Assembly (NCBI RefSeq): GCF_030272615.1
Contig: NC_081415.1
Span: 600,307,644-600,371,643, forward strand
Direction of reading: 5' to 3'
Length of the DNA: 64,000 nucleotides
Origin: Cryptomeria japonica
Lineage: Eukaryota > Streptophyta > Pinopsida > Cupressales > Cupressaceae
In this document: piece by piece, positions 44,701 to 57,177 of the stretch
Layout: every line of letters begins with the position of its first letter
Position numbering within the stretch: the stretch's first letter is position 1
The notes under the pieces: generated by a model
What the model saw: the letters and a program-made list of their open reading frames with translations, nothing else
The model's database searches: none
What the model was told of the DNA's origin: nothing
Translations under genes and position numbers: made by a program

Positions 44701-45660
44701 AAGTATTTGTAGATGACATTATATTTGGAGGTAATGATGACATGAGTAATTATTTTGCAGATGAAATGAAGAATGAATTTCAGATGTCATTAGTAGGGGA
44801 AATAAAAAAATTCATAGGCTTACAAAATACAACAGATGAAGAATGGTATTTTCATTACTCAATCCAAGTATGTGAAAGAGGTTTTGAAGACTTTCAGTAT
44901 GAGTGACTATAAACCAGTTGGAACCCCAATGGTTACAGGTTGTAAACTATCCAAGAAAGATGCATCTAAGTCTATAGATGAAAAGGAATACAGGTCAATG
45001 ATTGAAAAATTACACTAAGTTGTTCACAATCGACCGGATATTGCCCATGTAGTTGGTATTGTTACTAGATTTTAGAAGAATCCAAAGGAGGCACATCTGA
45101 TGGCAACCAAGAGAATTTTTAGGTATTTGAAAGGTACTATTGACTATGGGTTATGGTATCCATATGGTGGAAATTTTGATTTGAAAGCATACACAAATGC
45201 TAATTGGGTAGGAAATAATGATGACCGGAAGAGTACTACCAATGGAGCATTCTTTCTAGGAGGAAGGCTAGTTTCATGGAGTAGTAAAAAGCAAAGTTGC
45301 ACTTCACAATCTACTATTGAAGCTGAGTATGTAGCAGCTTATATGAATTGCACACAAGTTATGTGGATGAGGCACATTTTGGAAGGCTTAAAGATGAAAA
45401 TATAAGAACCAATAAAGATTTTGTGTGATAATACAAGTGCAATAAACATTTCTAAAAATCTTGTTTTGCACGCAAGGATGAAGCAGATTGAATTGAAATA
45501 TCACTTCTTGAGAGAAAAAGTTCAAAGTAAAGATGTTATCTTGGAGCACATTTCTACCAAGGAGCAGCTTGCAGATACCTTTACCAAACCTCTGCCTAAC
45601 ACCACTTTCGAGTATCTTATAAGTCAATTGGGGGTTGTCCCTCTTCATGATGTTAGTTGA
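41711..45660 (+). pseudogene. Copia B gag-pol, heavily broken
   Basis: Gag starts at ATG 41,711 (MMKKEGLKFNKDKYRIWSD) and has stops near 41,799 and 41,888. The zinc knuckle (CFVCNKIGHIVASC) is near 42,500. Protease is at 42,664-43,038 (WIIDSGCSHHMTSD). Integrase is at 43,084-43,930 (CKECQLGK, LRTDQGSEF, then an amber in the PxQNG motif). RT starts at 44,251; after CKGYAQEEE about 50 codons are missing, including the segment with the first catalytic aspartate. A frameshift near 44,700 destroys the FVDD box. RNase H is at 45,100-45,657 (STIEAEYVAA, ADTFTKPLP). The proteins resemble those of Copia A but are clearly a separate family. Confidence 0.88.
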
Positions 45661-46010
45661 GCATGATATTGATTGCATCAATCCCTGAACCACGTGCAAA
45701 ATTTTACATGGATTGATGAAGAAGTGGATGTATTCCACAGGGGGAGCATCAAGTTGCAGAATGATGTTGATGCATAGAGAGATCAGAATTACATGTTTTA
45801 CTTTCACTTTGGCATTGTTGTCAAAGGGGGAGAAGAATTATGTGATTGAGGAGAAGAATTATGTGTCTAATTAGGTGAACCAGCGGCAGGCTAAAGACAT
45901 ACAAAGAAAGGTGAATACTTGGTAATGTAAACCAGGATTCCTATTCACCAATCTCAGCAGCAATTAGAGGCGTTGATTTTTGTATTGCCATCAATGCCAG
46001 AGGGGGAAAT
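45661..46010 (+). other. Copia B 3' untranslated region with polypurine tracts
   Basis: No gene. G-rich purine tracts lie at about 45,736-45,747 (CACAGGGGGAGC), 45,821-45,832 (TCAAAGGGGGAG) and directly before the 3' LTR at 45,997-46,010 (CCAGAGGGGGAAAT). The last is the working position. Confidence 0.8.
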
Positions 46011-47453
46011 TATTGGCATTTTGAGTTTGTTGGAATTTTGCATAGAAATTGCATTAATAATATGTTGTCATTGATGTCAATTGAACCGGTAATGGTATTC
46101 ATGTTATTGTTGATATTGTTGTTTTTGATATTGGCTAGTAACCGGAAAGAAAAGATTTGTGGAAGATGTTGTAAACCGATATGTAAAGTTTGTGAGTTGA
46201 ATTGGTGAACCGGTGTAAAGGGTTAAACCTTTCTATGTAATGTAACCAGTAAACCCTATCAATTGTTAAACCCTAACCGATCAAGTTTGATGGTTTATTA
46301 TCTGATAAGTGGTGATGATGGAGACATGTGTGATCATTGTATGAGGATATGTTCAAATTGTTTTGGTGCATTTGTTTTTGTCTAAGGAAGGAGCAAAGTG
46401 GATTGCATCTAATGCACAACGCGTGATGAGTTACAAAGTCTGATGAAGCAGTGATCATGGAGCTATTGGAATTTTCTTGAAGAATGTGAAGAGATTGTCA
46501 TGATTTCTAACGGTCAAGATTATACTAACTTTTTTGTGATCTCAATGATGAGAATTAGGTTTTTGTTGTGTTACCGACCTAATTGATTTGTATTTAAGGT
46601 CAATAAAGTTGTTTGTAAAGAGTGTTGGCAAGATTGATAGAAACCTGTTGAGTGTGTAGTTGCCTAACCAATGAATGGATCTTCACTTTGAGTGATGGTA
46701 GATTGAAGCTTAGAAGGATCTGATCAAGAAAATGTAGTGCTACTCAGACAGATCAAGAAAAACCTATTGTTTTCTAACAATTACAATAGAAGTGAAATCC
46801 CTTAACCGGGTAAGCTCTAACAAGCTTGGTTACTCATTAAATCCTCTAACAAGGTGGTCCATTAGCTTGGATTCTTAAATCCTCTAGTGAGGTTACTCCT
46901 AACAGGGTATTGTGCTATTCATCAAGGCATATTTGTAAATTCCTTAACCGGGTGATTCCTAACCGGAATTAGTTCTTAACAGGACTTATTGTAAAGGTTT
47001 AACAAGCTTGGCTCCTAACAGGGAAAACTTCAAAAGAGTTCAGATAGCTATCCTTGTGAGTCTCATCTCACCGTGGTTTTTACCTATTTGGGTTTTCCAC
47101 ATATAAATATTTGTGTCAACTGGTGAATGCTTTTGTGATTGTGATCTTATTTGTTGATTTGGTTAACTTCTGATTAGGCATGTTAAGCAAAAGCATTAAG
47201 AGTTGAATACGTTGAGTTATGATTAAGCATTGTTGATGTTTACAAGATTGAAGTTGTTTACTATTAAAGTTGTCATAACAGTTAAACCGGTTGATGTCAA
47301 GTATTCTTATGAATATTGATCTTGACTAGGATATGTTTCTTTTGTTTGACTGAGTTTGAGTTTGGGAACTTTGTATCAGTTTTTCAATATATTGATTCAC
47401 CCCCCCCCCATCTTAGTATTATACCGGATACTTATTCTTTCATCATACCATTA
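46011..47453 (+). repeat. Copia B 3' LTR
   Basis: Uninterrupted 1,443-bp copy. It starts TATTGGCATT, where TG has become TA, and ends ATACCATTA, where CA has become TA. It contains a 10-C run near 47,400. Confidence 0.9.
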
Positions 47454-48968
47454 ACAAGACCACGAGGACTTGACAATCTTACTACTCTAATATTGAGATA
47501 AAGGGGACAACACATGAAAAGGGAAAGATAGAGTATGATGTACTGGCCTAGTAAGATTTGCTTACTATGAGTCATGGAAAAGAAAATACCAAATTAAAAA
47601 GCAAAAGGCTCTATTTGCAAAGTAACTCAAATATTGAAAATATGGCATTGGTGTGTGAATAAAGTGTAAGATTGAGCAAAGTGTATGCCCCCACATTAAA
47701 GCGATTGTATATTCCTTATTAGGAGAAAATGCTTTAAGATAGAATGCATCCAAAAGACAAGCATGTTACCACAATGAGGTGCCCCTAAGAAAGGATAAAT
47801 CAAAGAATAATGGTCACAAAACATATAGGAAAAAGCACATAAGGGATCCACTAACTCTAGGATCAATAATGTGCTTTTGATAAATAATGTATATCAAGAA
47901 TAATTGTATTGAATTGACCTCATCCCCCAAAGGTAGTGGAACTATGAACATAATAGAAGAAGAGCACAAGAGATAACAAACAAATGTCTTTTTGAGTCAA
48001 CATGGAAGAGAGAAAAAAGAGATATTAATACGTTGTATCATCCCCAAATAGACAACACAACATAACATTATGAACAATAGCACATGTGCAACATAACATA
48101 GATACAACATATAGAGGAAGTGTGATACAAATAGAGGAATGCCACAATGGATTTGACCTCTTTATTACCTTGCAATAAAGAAAGTAACAAGGGTCATCCA
48201 AAGAGAATTTAACATAACACAAAAACATATCAAGCAACACATCATGAGGGAAGCACATTACAAACAAGAAAACACGCAAAAGAGAATCTATGATATGAAT
48301 GAAGCTAGTCAAGCAAATTATCTTCAACTCAATCTTGCTTAACACCATCTAGGGTTGGTGGACAATATACAAGAGGATCCACAACAAGTATGGTAGATGG
48401 AGCTATCGTAAGTTCCAAACAAGGACCATGCTCTAATAATGAATCACTTTGTTTGTCACAAAGAGCTAGGGTTAATGCTTTTGAAAAATGAGAAGATAAC
48501 TCATGATTAATCTCAACAATCTCATAAATATCATCAAAATCATTAAAATCAACATTGTTAGCATGAATGATATTATCATCATCATCCACGACATCTATAT
48601 TAATAAAAATAGGATCCTTAACACAAACAAAAGTTGAACCATCATTTTTCTTGAGCATTTTTAATTTAGGTGATTTGAGTTGAACTTCATTCCTAGGGTT
48701 AGCCAAAGGTTGGAAAAATGGGACTAAGCCAACATTTGGTGTCTTTGGGGAGGAAATGGATTGGGAAGAAAGCTCATAGGCCTTAGCATGGTGTCTTTGT
48801 CGACGTTCTCTTGCACAACAATTCCTTTTAGTTTTAGTCAAGGCTTGTGAAGTTTGAGGATCAATTGATATTTAGCTTATTTTCTTCCTTTATAGGGGGG
48901 GGAATGACAGAAATCCCAATAGGTTGAGAGATAGAAGATGCCAAGATCTTTCCTTTGTAAGACGTAGG
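47454..48968 (-). pseudogene. gypsy-E interior fragment with acidic ORF
   Basis: The minus-strand frame 48,841-48,329 (170 codons) has a basic N-terminus (KRNCCARERRQRHHAK) and a long acidic middle (IDVVDDDDNIIHANNVDFND, then FDDIYEIVEINHELSSH). I do not recognise a domain; it resembles linker sequence of Tat-type polyproteins. The remaining 47,454-48,328 shows no gene apart from a GCCCCCAC tract near 47,688 similar to the gypsy-E polypurine complement. The fragment joins 33,437-33,526 on one side of Copia B and 62,376 on the other side of element C. Confidence 0.5.
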
Positions 48969-50045
48969 TGTTGGCACAAGACACTAGTCTAGTGATGTTT
49001 CAGTGAAGATTGGTGATGTCTGATGCATGATATAGATTAGGAGTTGTCATTGATGGCAACCCAGCCTATTGATCTTATCCGGTATGGAGTTTTGGTGCAA
49101 GTCTATCAGTGATACTTTGTGTATAGTTTTGGTGAATATTTCTCATTTCTAGTGATGTGTTTTTGGTTCCTATAATCTAAGTTAAGTTGATTAAGTATGA
49201 GAAGAATATTATCATGAAATATTATCCTCTGGTGTTGATTCTTCAACATGTTAGAAGGTTTGGTATCTGGTAGAGCAGTAAAATAGGATTATCTTCATTA
49301 TTGGTGATGTATCGTGTGGTTTGGATTTGGTGATTGTTGGTAAATTCAAGGTAATTGGACCGACTTATGGGAAGCATGTGATTATATGTTTTGGATCCAA
49401 AATATTGTTTTGTGAAGATCTCAGCCGACTTGAAGCTACACATTTCATATTTTGATATTTTGTGAAGTTTACTTATGGGAGATCAATTTTGCTAGTGTGG
49501 ATATATAAGATTGACATTGTTAATGCTTTTATGTGTGGATATGATGTGTGAGATATTTTCGGGAGTGATTGAGCACAAAATTTTGTTGATCTGATAATCA
49601 GTAGCAGGGCAAAATAGAGAAGTTTATCAGAACAGTGCAACAGATCACATGGTTAGATGCTTTTATTAATTTTGTTACTCATTTTAATCATTTTCTATTA
49701 GCTTGTCAGTCAATGAGCCTTCCTCTGGGTTATAGCCCTTTTGTAATTGAGCAATGAGCTCTAGGCAGTGTGCCTGAATGCATGTGCATTCCAACTCATG
49801 TAATATTGTTTTACTACTGGCCATGGTATAATAATATTGTGGGTTCAAATCCCACCATGGTTTTTCCCTTTCTGGGTTTCCACATAAAAATATTGGTGTT
49901 ATGGTTATGTGCTTGTTTGCTTTGTGTTTCTACATTTTAGTTTCTTATTTGTGCATCAGGTTGATTAAGAATCAGATTAACAAATTTATAAATACCTAAA
50001 CACTGATTCACCCCCCCCCCATCTCAATGTTCATTGATTCCAACA
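48969..50045 (+). repeat. Element C 5' LTR
   Basis: TGTTGGCACAAGACAC...TTCCAACA, homologous to 61,213-62,370, which is about 80 bp longer through small indels. Confidence 0.9.
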
Positions 50046-50047
50046 AT

Positions 50048-50057
50048 TGGTATCAAA
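50048..50057 (+). promoter_or_regulatory. Element C primer-binding site
   Basis: TGGTATCAAA two bases after the LTR, the initiator tRNA-Met type site with G-to-A decay. Confidence 0.75.
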
Positions 50058-50184
50058 TATTTGTGCCTTAGAAAAATCCTAATAGCTTGAGGAAGATATG
50101 GAAGATTGAATCAATGTACTCCAGTTTGCAGAGACAACTTGTTGTGGCACTTGAAGATCTTGATGCAGCAATGAAGGAAAAGAG

Positions 50185-51070
50185 TGTTGGGAAAAATGGT
50201 GTCTCAACCTTGCATTTATGCGAGGTTACTATTTATAGTAAGTTTTCATTTGAGCACGAAATGGTGCGAAACTCTCCCTGAAGCTTCTGGTTGGCTAGAT
50301 AAGCATTCCGGTAAAGTTGCGTCGCAAGGTCACAGCTAGTTTTGAAGATATTAATGTTTTCGTCTTGGAGGGGTGCAATAAAATGTTTAAACTTAATTTT
50401 GGGGACTTTAGAGGCTCCAAAACACCTTGAAAAGTGGCCGTAACCGGCAAAGCCGGTTATGAGGTGATAGAGCACTTCGCGAGCTTTCCGGCGCTTCAAA
50501 CGGTTCGTCAATCGGACACCCGGTTCTCAAGTTATGGCCTCCGGAAGTTTGTACTCCTGAAATAGGAAAAATAATTTGTATCGGATACATAAATGAGCTG
50601 TAAAAGGGAGCGACACGTGTTGATGTGTGCTTTAACATGTCATAGAAGGGAGATAAGGTCGGCTACACCTTATTGGGTGGTTTTAGCCCATGGTTTTGTA
50701 ATACCGTTTGACAGTTTCTTGTATTGTATCTCCTATTTATGAGGTGTGTGAGATAGAGGTTGTGTGTAAGAGTCTCATGGCTATTGAGTTGCCTCTGAAT
50801 CTCCTATTAGTGGTACTCCTGTGAAGAGCTTGCTCTGCAAGTATGTTGTAATCTGTTTTTGATTGCTGAATAAAATATTGAGCTGCTTTTGGAGGGTGGG
50901 GTTTTTCTCCCGAAAGGGTTTTCCCCACGTAAATCACTGTGTTGTGGTATGAATGCTATTATGTCTATTTCTATTTTCTGTAACTGTTGTAACAATCTGA
51001 AAAAGTTTTGCATTACCCTCCTCTCAAGGTTAGTGTAGGAAGTTGTTTCCGCTACTTTACTTCCTTACAA
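50185..51070 (+). repeat. Element D 5' LTR
   Basis: 886 bp, nearly identical to 55,294-56,178. It contains GC-rich stretches with CCGG sites near 50,440-50,540, and CACGTG-like CGACACGTGT near 50,612. Confidence 0.96.
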
Positions 51071-51072
51071 GT

Positions 51073-51085
51073 GGTATTAGAGCCT
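51073..51085 (+). promoter_or_regulatory. Element D primer-binding site
   Basis: TGGTATTAGAGCC, initiator tRNA-Met type with one C-to-T difference, two bases after the LTR. Confidence 0.9.
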
Positions 51086-51193
51086 GATCACCTTTGGTTT
51101 CAATTGTGGGCAGTTGGGTTTTTTGAACTAATCCAGATTTCAGTGGGAGCTTGTGCAGAAGACACTTTTTGATCTTGTTGCAAGAATATTCAG

Positions 51194-54100
51194 ATGGCGA
51201 GTTCGTCAGGGAGAATAGAGGTGGAGAAATTTAATGGAAGTAATTTTGAGATGTGAAAGTTGAAGATGGAAGATCTGCTAATAGATCGAGATCTTTGGGA
51301 TGCTGTTGATGCGAATGTCCAAAGGCCCTCAGATCCTACTGCGGCAGCTCAGTATGATGTTATGGACCGAAAAGCCAAGGGTCTAATCAAACTGTGCCTG
51401 GCAGACTCTGTTCTAATCAATGTCCATGAAGAGAACTCTGCAAAGAAGCTATGGACTAAGCTTGGTGAGATGTATCAAGTGAAATCTTTATTAAATCAAA
51501 TTTTCTTAAGAAAGAAATTGTATTCCTTAAAGATGGAAGAGGGTGGACGAATTGCAGACCACCTAGAAGCATTCAATATGATTGTGGCTCAATTAGTATC
51601 CGTTGGTGTTAAGATGGATGAGGAGGAAAAATGTCAGATCTTGCTTTGCTCTTTGCCTGATTCGTGGGATTCTCTTGTTATGGCTATCGGTAGTACTTCT
51701 GTTGTTTTGAAATCTGAAGATGTGGTGGGTGCCCTACTCGGTGAAGAGATGCGAAGGAAGGTATCCATCAGTTCAAAGGAAGCCCTAACTGTTCGTGGAA
51801 GACCTAAGGAGAAAGGCAAGAAGAATGAGAAGCGTGGCAAGTCCAAATCCAAAGGGAGATCGAAATCTCCTGGAAAGTCCAAAGTCATTTGCTGGAATTG
51901 CGGTAAACCGGGTCACATCCGTAAGGACTGCAAAGAAGAAAAGAAGAAGAAAAAGAAAAAGTTCGATTCTGATTCTGAGTCCGACAAGGAAGATGGCGAT
52001 GCCTTTATTGCGGCTTTGGCGACTCATGCAGGTAATGATGCCTGGCTAATTGACTCAGGTGCATCTTTTCATATGACTTCCAATAGAGATTGGTTTTCTG
52101 AATATGAAGGATTTAATGGAGGTAAGGTGTACTTGGGTGATGATTCACATCTAGACATTGTTGGTCGAGGTAAAGTTAGAATCAGGTTTTCTGATGGTAC
52201 AATAAAAAGGATTAATGGTGTGTTGCATATCCCTGGATTAAAACGAAACTTGTTATCTGTGAGCAAACTGATAGATGCGGGTGTGCAGGTAGTCTTTTCT
52301 GAAGCAGGATGTAAGATGATTAAGGGTGCTATGGTAGTTGCTAGAGGTGTCAGGTTTGGCACTTTGTATAAGCTTGAAGCATACACTATTGAGTGTAATA
52401 GCACTTCTATAAAAAGTAAATCTGTGGATACTTCACTGGAAGATTTGAAGGTTTCACCTTCAGCAGATGGAAATGGTTTTTGGGTACCTAAGGGTGCTCT
52501 TTCGTCTGAAGCAAAGTTACCTGCAGAGAAGACTATGCTATGGCACCAGAGACTTGGCCACATTGGAAAAAAGGGTCTAAGGACCTTGAAAAATAAAAAC
52601 CTTGTTGAAGGTTTGAATGACTGTAACCTTGACTTTGATTTCTGTGAGCATTGCATTTATGGAAAACAAAACCGCGTTCAGTTTTACTCGAGTTCTCATA
52701 AAACTTGTGGTGTTTTGGATCTTATCCATTCTGATGTGTTTGGTCCAGTAGATGTCTCTTCGATTGGAAAATCCACATATTATGTTTCATTTATTGATGA
52801 TTTTAGTAGAAGGACATGGGTATATTTTCTAAAGAGTAAATCTGAAGTTTTTAGTCATTTTAAAGAATTTAAAGCAATGGTTGAGTTGCAGACTGGAAAG
52901 AAAATAAAATGTTTGAGAACTGATAATGGCGATGAGTTTTGCTCTAATGATTTTGATAGATTCTGTAAAGACTGTGGAATTAACAGGCAGAAGACAACTC
53001 CGTATTCTCCACAGCAGAATGGAGTTGCAGAAAGAATGAACAAGACACTGATGGAGAAGGCTAGGAGTATGTTGAGTGGTGCTGGTCTCGAACAAAAGTT
53101 TTGGGCTGAAGCTGTTGCCACTGCTTGCTACCTGATTAACAGGTCTCCTACATCAGCTCTTGTTGATAAAATGCCTATGGAAGCATGGTCAGGTCACAAG
53201 CCTTCATTGAGACATCTTAGAGTTTTTGGTTGCGAGGCATATGCACATGTGCCAAAGGAGAAGCGAACAAAGTTGGAGAACAAGGCTGTGAAATGTATCT
53301 TCATCGGGTATAGTTATGGTGTGAAAGGATACAAGCTTTGGGACCCTATTGCACAAAAGGTAATTCATAGTAGAAGTGTTATTTTTAGAGAAATTAAGTC
53401 TCCTTCTATTGCATTGCAGCCAGAACAGACTAAAAAAGAAGATGTGATTCAACTTCCTTCTACACCTGAAAGAGTTGAATCAAGACCCCTAGATAGGCAA
53501 GAATTTGAGGAGAGCTCGTCTAGCTCTGAATCTTCAGAAGAGGAGGAAGAACCTCCAACTCAGCTTGTTCGAAGGTCTACAAGACATAGACAACCACCTG
53601 AAAGGTATTCACCTGATGATTGGAGATGTATTTTTGCTCTGAATACTAGTGTGGATGAACCGAAATCTGTAGAAGAGGCATTAGGTATGAATGATGCAGA
53701 ATCCTGGAAGATTGCTATGGAAGAAGAAATGGCAGCTTTGAAAAAGAATGATACATGGGATCTTGTACCATTGCCCGAAGGACGAAAACCTGTTGGTTGT
53801 AAATGGGTGTTCAAGAAAAAGATTGGTTCAGATGGAAGCATTGAGAAGTATAAAGCAAGGTTGGTTGCAAAAGGATACTCTCAGGTTGAGGATGTTGATT
53901 ATGGTGAGATATTTTCTCCTGTTGCAAAAATGACGTCCATTAGATTTTTGCTTTCTATTGCTACTGCTCATGATTTAGAGGTTGAGCAAATGGATGTGAA
54001 AACTGCTTTCCTTCATGGTGATTTGGAGGAAGATATTTATATGACACAGCCGGAGCACTATGTGGTGAAAGGCAAAAGTAATTTGGTCTGTAAATTGAAG

Positions 54101-55237
54101 AAATCTTTGTATGGCCTCAAACAAAGTCCTAGGATGTGGTACCAGAAATTTGATACATATGTGTTGAGTTTGGGATTTGAACGTTCTAAATCAGATCACT
54201 GTGTTTATTATAAATCTTATGGTGATCATTTCTTATTCATTGCATTGTATGTTGATGATATGTTATTCATTGGTAAAGGGAAAGGTATGATTTCAGAACT
54301 GAAGTCTCAGCTCGCTGCTAAATTTGAAATGAAAGACCTTGGTGAAGCAAAGCACATTCTTGGGATGGAAATTAGAAGAGATGGGGTGAACAGAAAGCTA
54401 TGGCTAGGCCAGAGTAAGTATGTGAATTCAGTGTTACAGAGGTTCAACATGCAGAATTGTAGACCATTGAGTGTTCCTTTTACAGTTGGAATGAAACTAT
54501 CTGTTTCAGATTGTCCTACATCCCCATTGGAGATGGAAGACATGAGCAGAGTGCCTTACCAGAGTGCGGTTGGAAGCTTGATGTATGCTATGGTCTGTAC
54601 TAGACCAGATATTGCCCAAGCAGTGGGAGTACTTTCTAGATATATGTCTAATCCTGGTAGAGTTCATTGGGATGCAGTCAAAAGAGTCTTTAGATATTTG
54701 AAGGGTACTTCAGAGTATTCTTTGTGTTATCATGGTAATTCAGTTGGAGACATGACTTCCCTTGATATCCATGGTTATGTGGATTCAGATTGGGCAGGTG
54801 ATATTGATAGCAGAAGATCCACCAGTGCTTATGTGTTTACTTTGTTTGGTGGTGCAATTAGTTGGATGAGTAAGCGATAGGCTGTGGTTGCTTTATCCAC
54901 TACTGAAGCAGAGTCTATGGCAGCTACTCATGCTTGTAAAGAGGCCATTTGGCTTAAGAGACTGTGTTCGGATATTGGAATAAAACAAGGTACAGTGACA
55001 ATTTACTGTGACAGTCAGAGTGCAATTAGCCTAGCTAAGAACCCGACATTTCATGCCCGGACCAAACATAATGATGTTCAGTATCATTTTGTTAGAGATA
55101 TGGTCGAAGATGGTAGGGTGAAGCTGGTTAAGGTGGAAACTTTGATGAATGTTGCAGATGCTTTAACTAAGGCTGTGAGCACAGAGAAGTTCAGATGGTG
55201 TTCAGAGTCTATGGGCCTTATGGCCCCTATCAATTGA
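51194..55237 (+). CDS. Element D gag-pol polyprotein (Tork/Tnt1-like Copia), two nonsense codons
   Basis: ATG 51,194 (MASSSGRIEVEKFNGSNFEM) to TGA 55,235-55,237 gives 1,347 codons in one frame, broken at TGA 51,254-51,256 (expected Trp) and TAG 54,878-54,880 (expected Gln). Between them lies an open frame of 1,206 codons. Order: gag with UBN2-type fold, zinc knuckle CWNCGKPGHIRKDC, protease WLIDSGASFHM, integrase zinc region (WHQRLGHIGKKG, CEHCIYGKQ), integrase core (LIHSDVFGP, LRTDNGDEF, PQQNGVAERMNKT), RT with MDVKTAFLHGDLEED and YVDDMLFIGK, and RNase H with DSDWAGD, STTEAES and a terminal region ending MGLMAPIN. The integrase core has DNGDEF where DNGGEF is usual. The YVDDMLF/KDLGEAKHILGMEI pattern points to the Tork/Tnt1 lineage. 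Full length for the family. Confidence 0.94.
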
Positions 55238-55280
55238 TTCATTGTGTTGACATTCCCTTCCGCTCATGCAAGGTGTTCGA

Positions 55281-55293
55281 CAAGTGGGAGATT
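55281..55293 (+). promoter_or_regulatory. Element D polypurine tract
   Basis: CAAGTGGGAGATT directly precedes the 3' LTR. Confidence 0.8.
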
Positions 55294-56178
55294 TGTTGGG
55301 AAAAATGGTGTCTCAACCTTGCATTTATGCGAGGTTACTATTTATAGTAAGTTTTCATTTGAGCACGAAATGGTGCGAAACTCTCCCTGAAGGTTCTGGT
55401 TGGCTAGATAAGCATTCCGGTAAAGTTGCGTCGCAAGGTCACAGCTAGTTTTGAAGATATTAATGTTTTCGTCTTGGAGGGGTGCAATAAAATGTTTAAA
55501 CTTAATTTTGGGGACTTTAGAGGCTCCGAAACGCCCTGAAAAGTGGCCGTAACCGGCGAAGCCGGTTATGAGGTGATAGAGCACTTCGCGAGCTTTCCGG
55601 CGCTTCAAACAGTTCGTCAATCGGACACCCGGTTCTCAAGTTATGGCCTCCGGAAGTTTGTACTCCTGAAATAGGAAAAATAATTTGTATCGGATACATA
55701 AATGAGCTGTAAAAGGGAGCGACACGTGTTGATGTGTGCTTTAACATGTCATAGAAGGGAGATAAGGTCGGCTACACCTTATTGGGTGGTTTTAGCCCAT
55801 GGTTTTGTAATACCGTTTGACGGTTTCTTGTATTGTATCTCCTATTTATGAGGTGTGTGAGATAGAGGTTGTGTGTAAGAGTCTCATGGCTATTGAGTTG
55901 CCTCTGAATCTCTGATTAGTGGTACTCCTGTGAAGAGCTTGCTCTGCAAGTATGTTGTAATCTGTTTTTGATTGCTGAATAAAATATTGAGCTGCTTTTG
56001 GAGGGTGGGGTTTTTCTCCCGAAAGGGTTTTCCCCACGTAAATCACTGTGTTGTGGTATGAATGCTATTATGTCTATTTCTATTTTCTGTAACTGTTGTA
56101 ACAATCTGAAAAAGTTTTGCATTACCCTCCTCTCAAGGTTAGTGTAGGAAGTTGTTTCCGCTACTTTACTTCCTTACA
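55294..56178 (+). repeat. Element D 3' LTR
   Basis: Partner of 50,185-51,070. Differences seen by eye include AACACCTT/AACGCCCT near 50,430/55,540 and CTCCTATT/CTCTGATT near 50,803/55,912. Confidence 0.96.
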
Positions 56179-57177
56179 AAGAGTAGCTTGAAAAGAAATC
56201 TGAATGCAGTTGAGGACTTCATTGAAACCCTAAAAGATCAAATAAACACTTCATGGGAAAAGAGAAAGGAGCTGATGGACAAGATGAAGGAAAAAGAAAA
56301 ACAAAGTGTTGACAATCAAATTCTACAAGACAAGATTGATGAATGTAAGAAGATGGCTAGGGAGAATGTTTTTTTGAAGAATGAGATGCAATCTATTGTT
56401 ATGAAGTTGACTAAGGAGATTGAAGACCGAAAGAAGAATGAAGAAATCTTGAATCAATCCTTGAAGGACAGATCTAATGAATGTTGCAGATTGACATATG
56501 AGAATGATCAGTGGAAGCTTGAATTGGTGCAAACAAAGAATGATGGACAAGAACTTAAGAGACGGATCATAATTCTGAGAGATGAGCTGACTACTGCTAA
56601 TGAGTACAAAGAGAAGTTAAAAGCAAGTTTAGCCTGGTTGGATGAGATGTTGGATAGTTAGAGACATGGGAAAGACACAAGAGGACTTGGATATGAGAAA
56701 GGAGAATCCTTTGGTTTTGGACAGAGCAATGCAAAATTAAATCATCAACAAAGCAAGAAACCTCCAGTAAGACAACCAAATGCCTATAAATTCAATGGTA
56801 GATGTTTTACTTGCAATAAATTTGGTCATATGGCAAATCAATGCAAAAGTAGGATAAATAATGTGAACAATGGTCCTACCTTTACCGATCAATGTTTCAA
56901 ATGCAACAATTTTGGACATAAGTCAAATATGTGCAGAATGATTATCAATTTACAGAATAAGAGATGTTTTGCATGTGGGATATTTGGACATATATCTAAC
57001 CAATGTAGGATGAGACCAAATAAGATGAACTTTAAGCCCATGCAGAGAAATGTTGTTTGTCATGCATGTAACAAAGTAGGTCATATTGCAAGACATTATA
57101 GAAGGAAGAATGCACTGATGAACAAGAACAAATCTAATGAAAAAGGCAAAGAAAAGGTAGATGAAATCAAATATTAG

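Larger units (their letters stand above)
33527..47453 (+). mobile_element. Copia B, full-length but decayed, 5' LTR split by Copia A2
   Basis: The 5' LTR is 33,527-33,809 plus 40,498-41,639 (about 1,425 bp). The 3' LTR is 46,011-47,453 (1,443 bp). Between them are a tRNA-Met primer site, broken gag-pol on the plus strand and a polypurine tract. The 3' LTR ends have mutated (TG to TA at the start, CA to TA at the end). The flanks ACCAA (33,522-33,526) and ACAAG (47,454-47,458) do not give a clean 5-bp duplication, so the right edge may have changed. It lies in gypsy-E sequence. Confidence 0.88.
50185..56178 (+). mobile_element. Element D, near-intact Tork-like Copia retrotransposon nested in element C
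   Basis: Perfect 5-bp target duplication AAGAG (50,180-50,184 and 56,179-56,183). LTRs are 886 and 885 bp, starting TGTTGGGAAAAATGG and ending CTTCCTTACA. By eye they differ at about ten positions, making D the youngest insertion here. Primer site, one long gag-pol frame and polypurine tract are all present. Two nonsense codons are the only coding defects I see. Confidence 0.96.
50114..57177 (+). pseudogene. Element C ORF1: coiled coil plus four zinc knuckles (gag-like), split by element D
   Basis: ATG at 50,114 begins MYSSLQRQLVVALEDLD. The frame is cut at 50,184 by element D and continues exactly in phase from 56,184 after removal of D and one AAGAG. The N-terminal part of roughly 180 residues is a charged heptad-type coiled coil (FIETLKDQINTSWEKRKELM and on). 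An amber stop at 56,659 interrupts it. In the same frame four zinc knuckles follow: CFTCNKFGHMANQC, CFKCNNFGHKSNMC, CFACGIFGHISNQC and CHACNKVGHIARHY, the last having lost its final C. It ends at 57,175-57,177. A role in RNA binding and particle assembly is inferred from the knuckles. One such motif, or two at most, is usual in plant gag, so four is odd. Confidence 0.75.
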
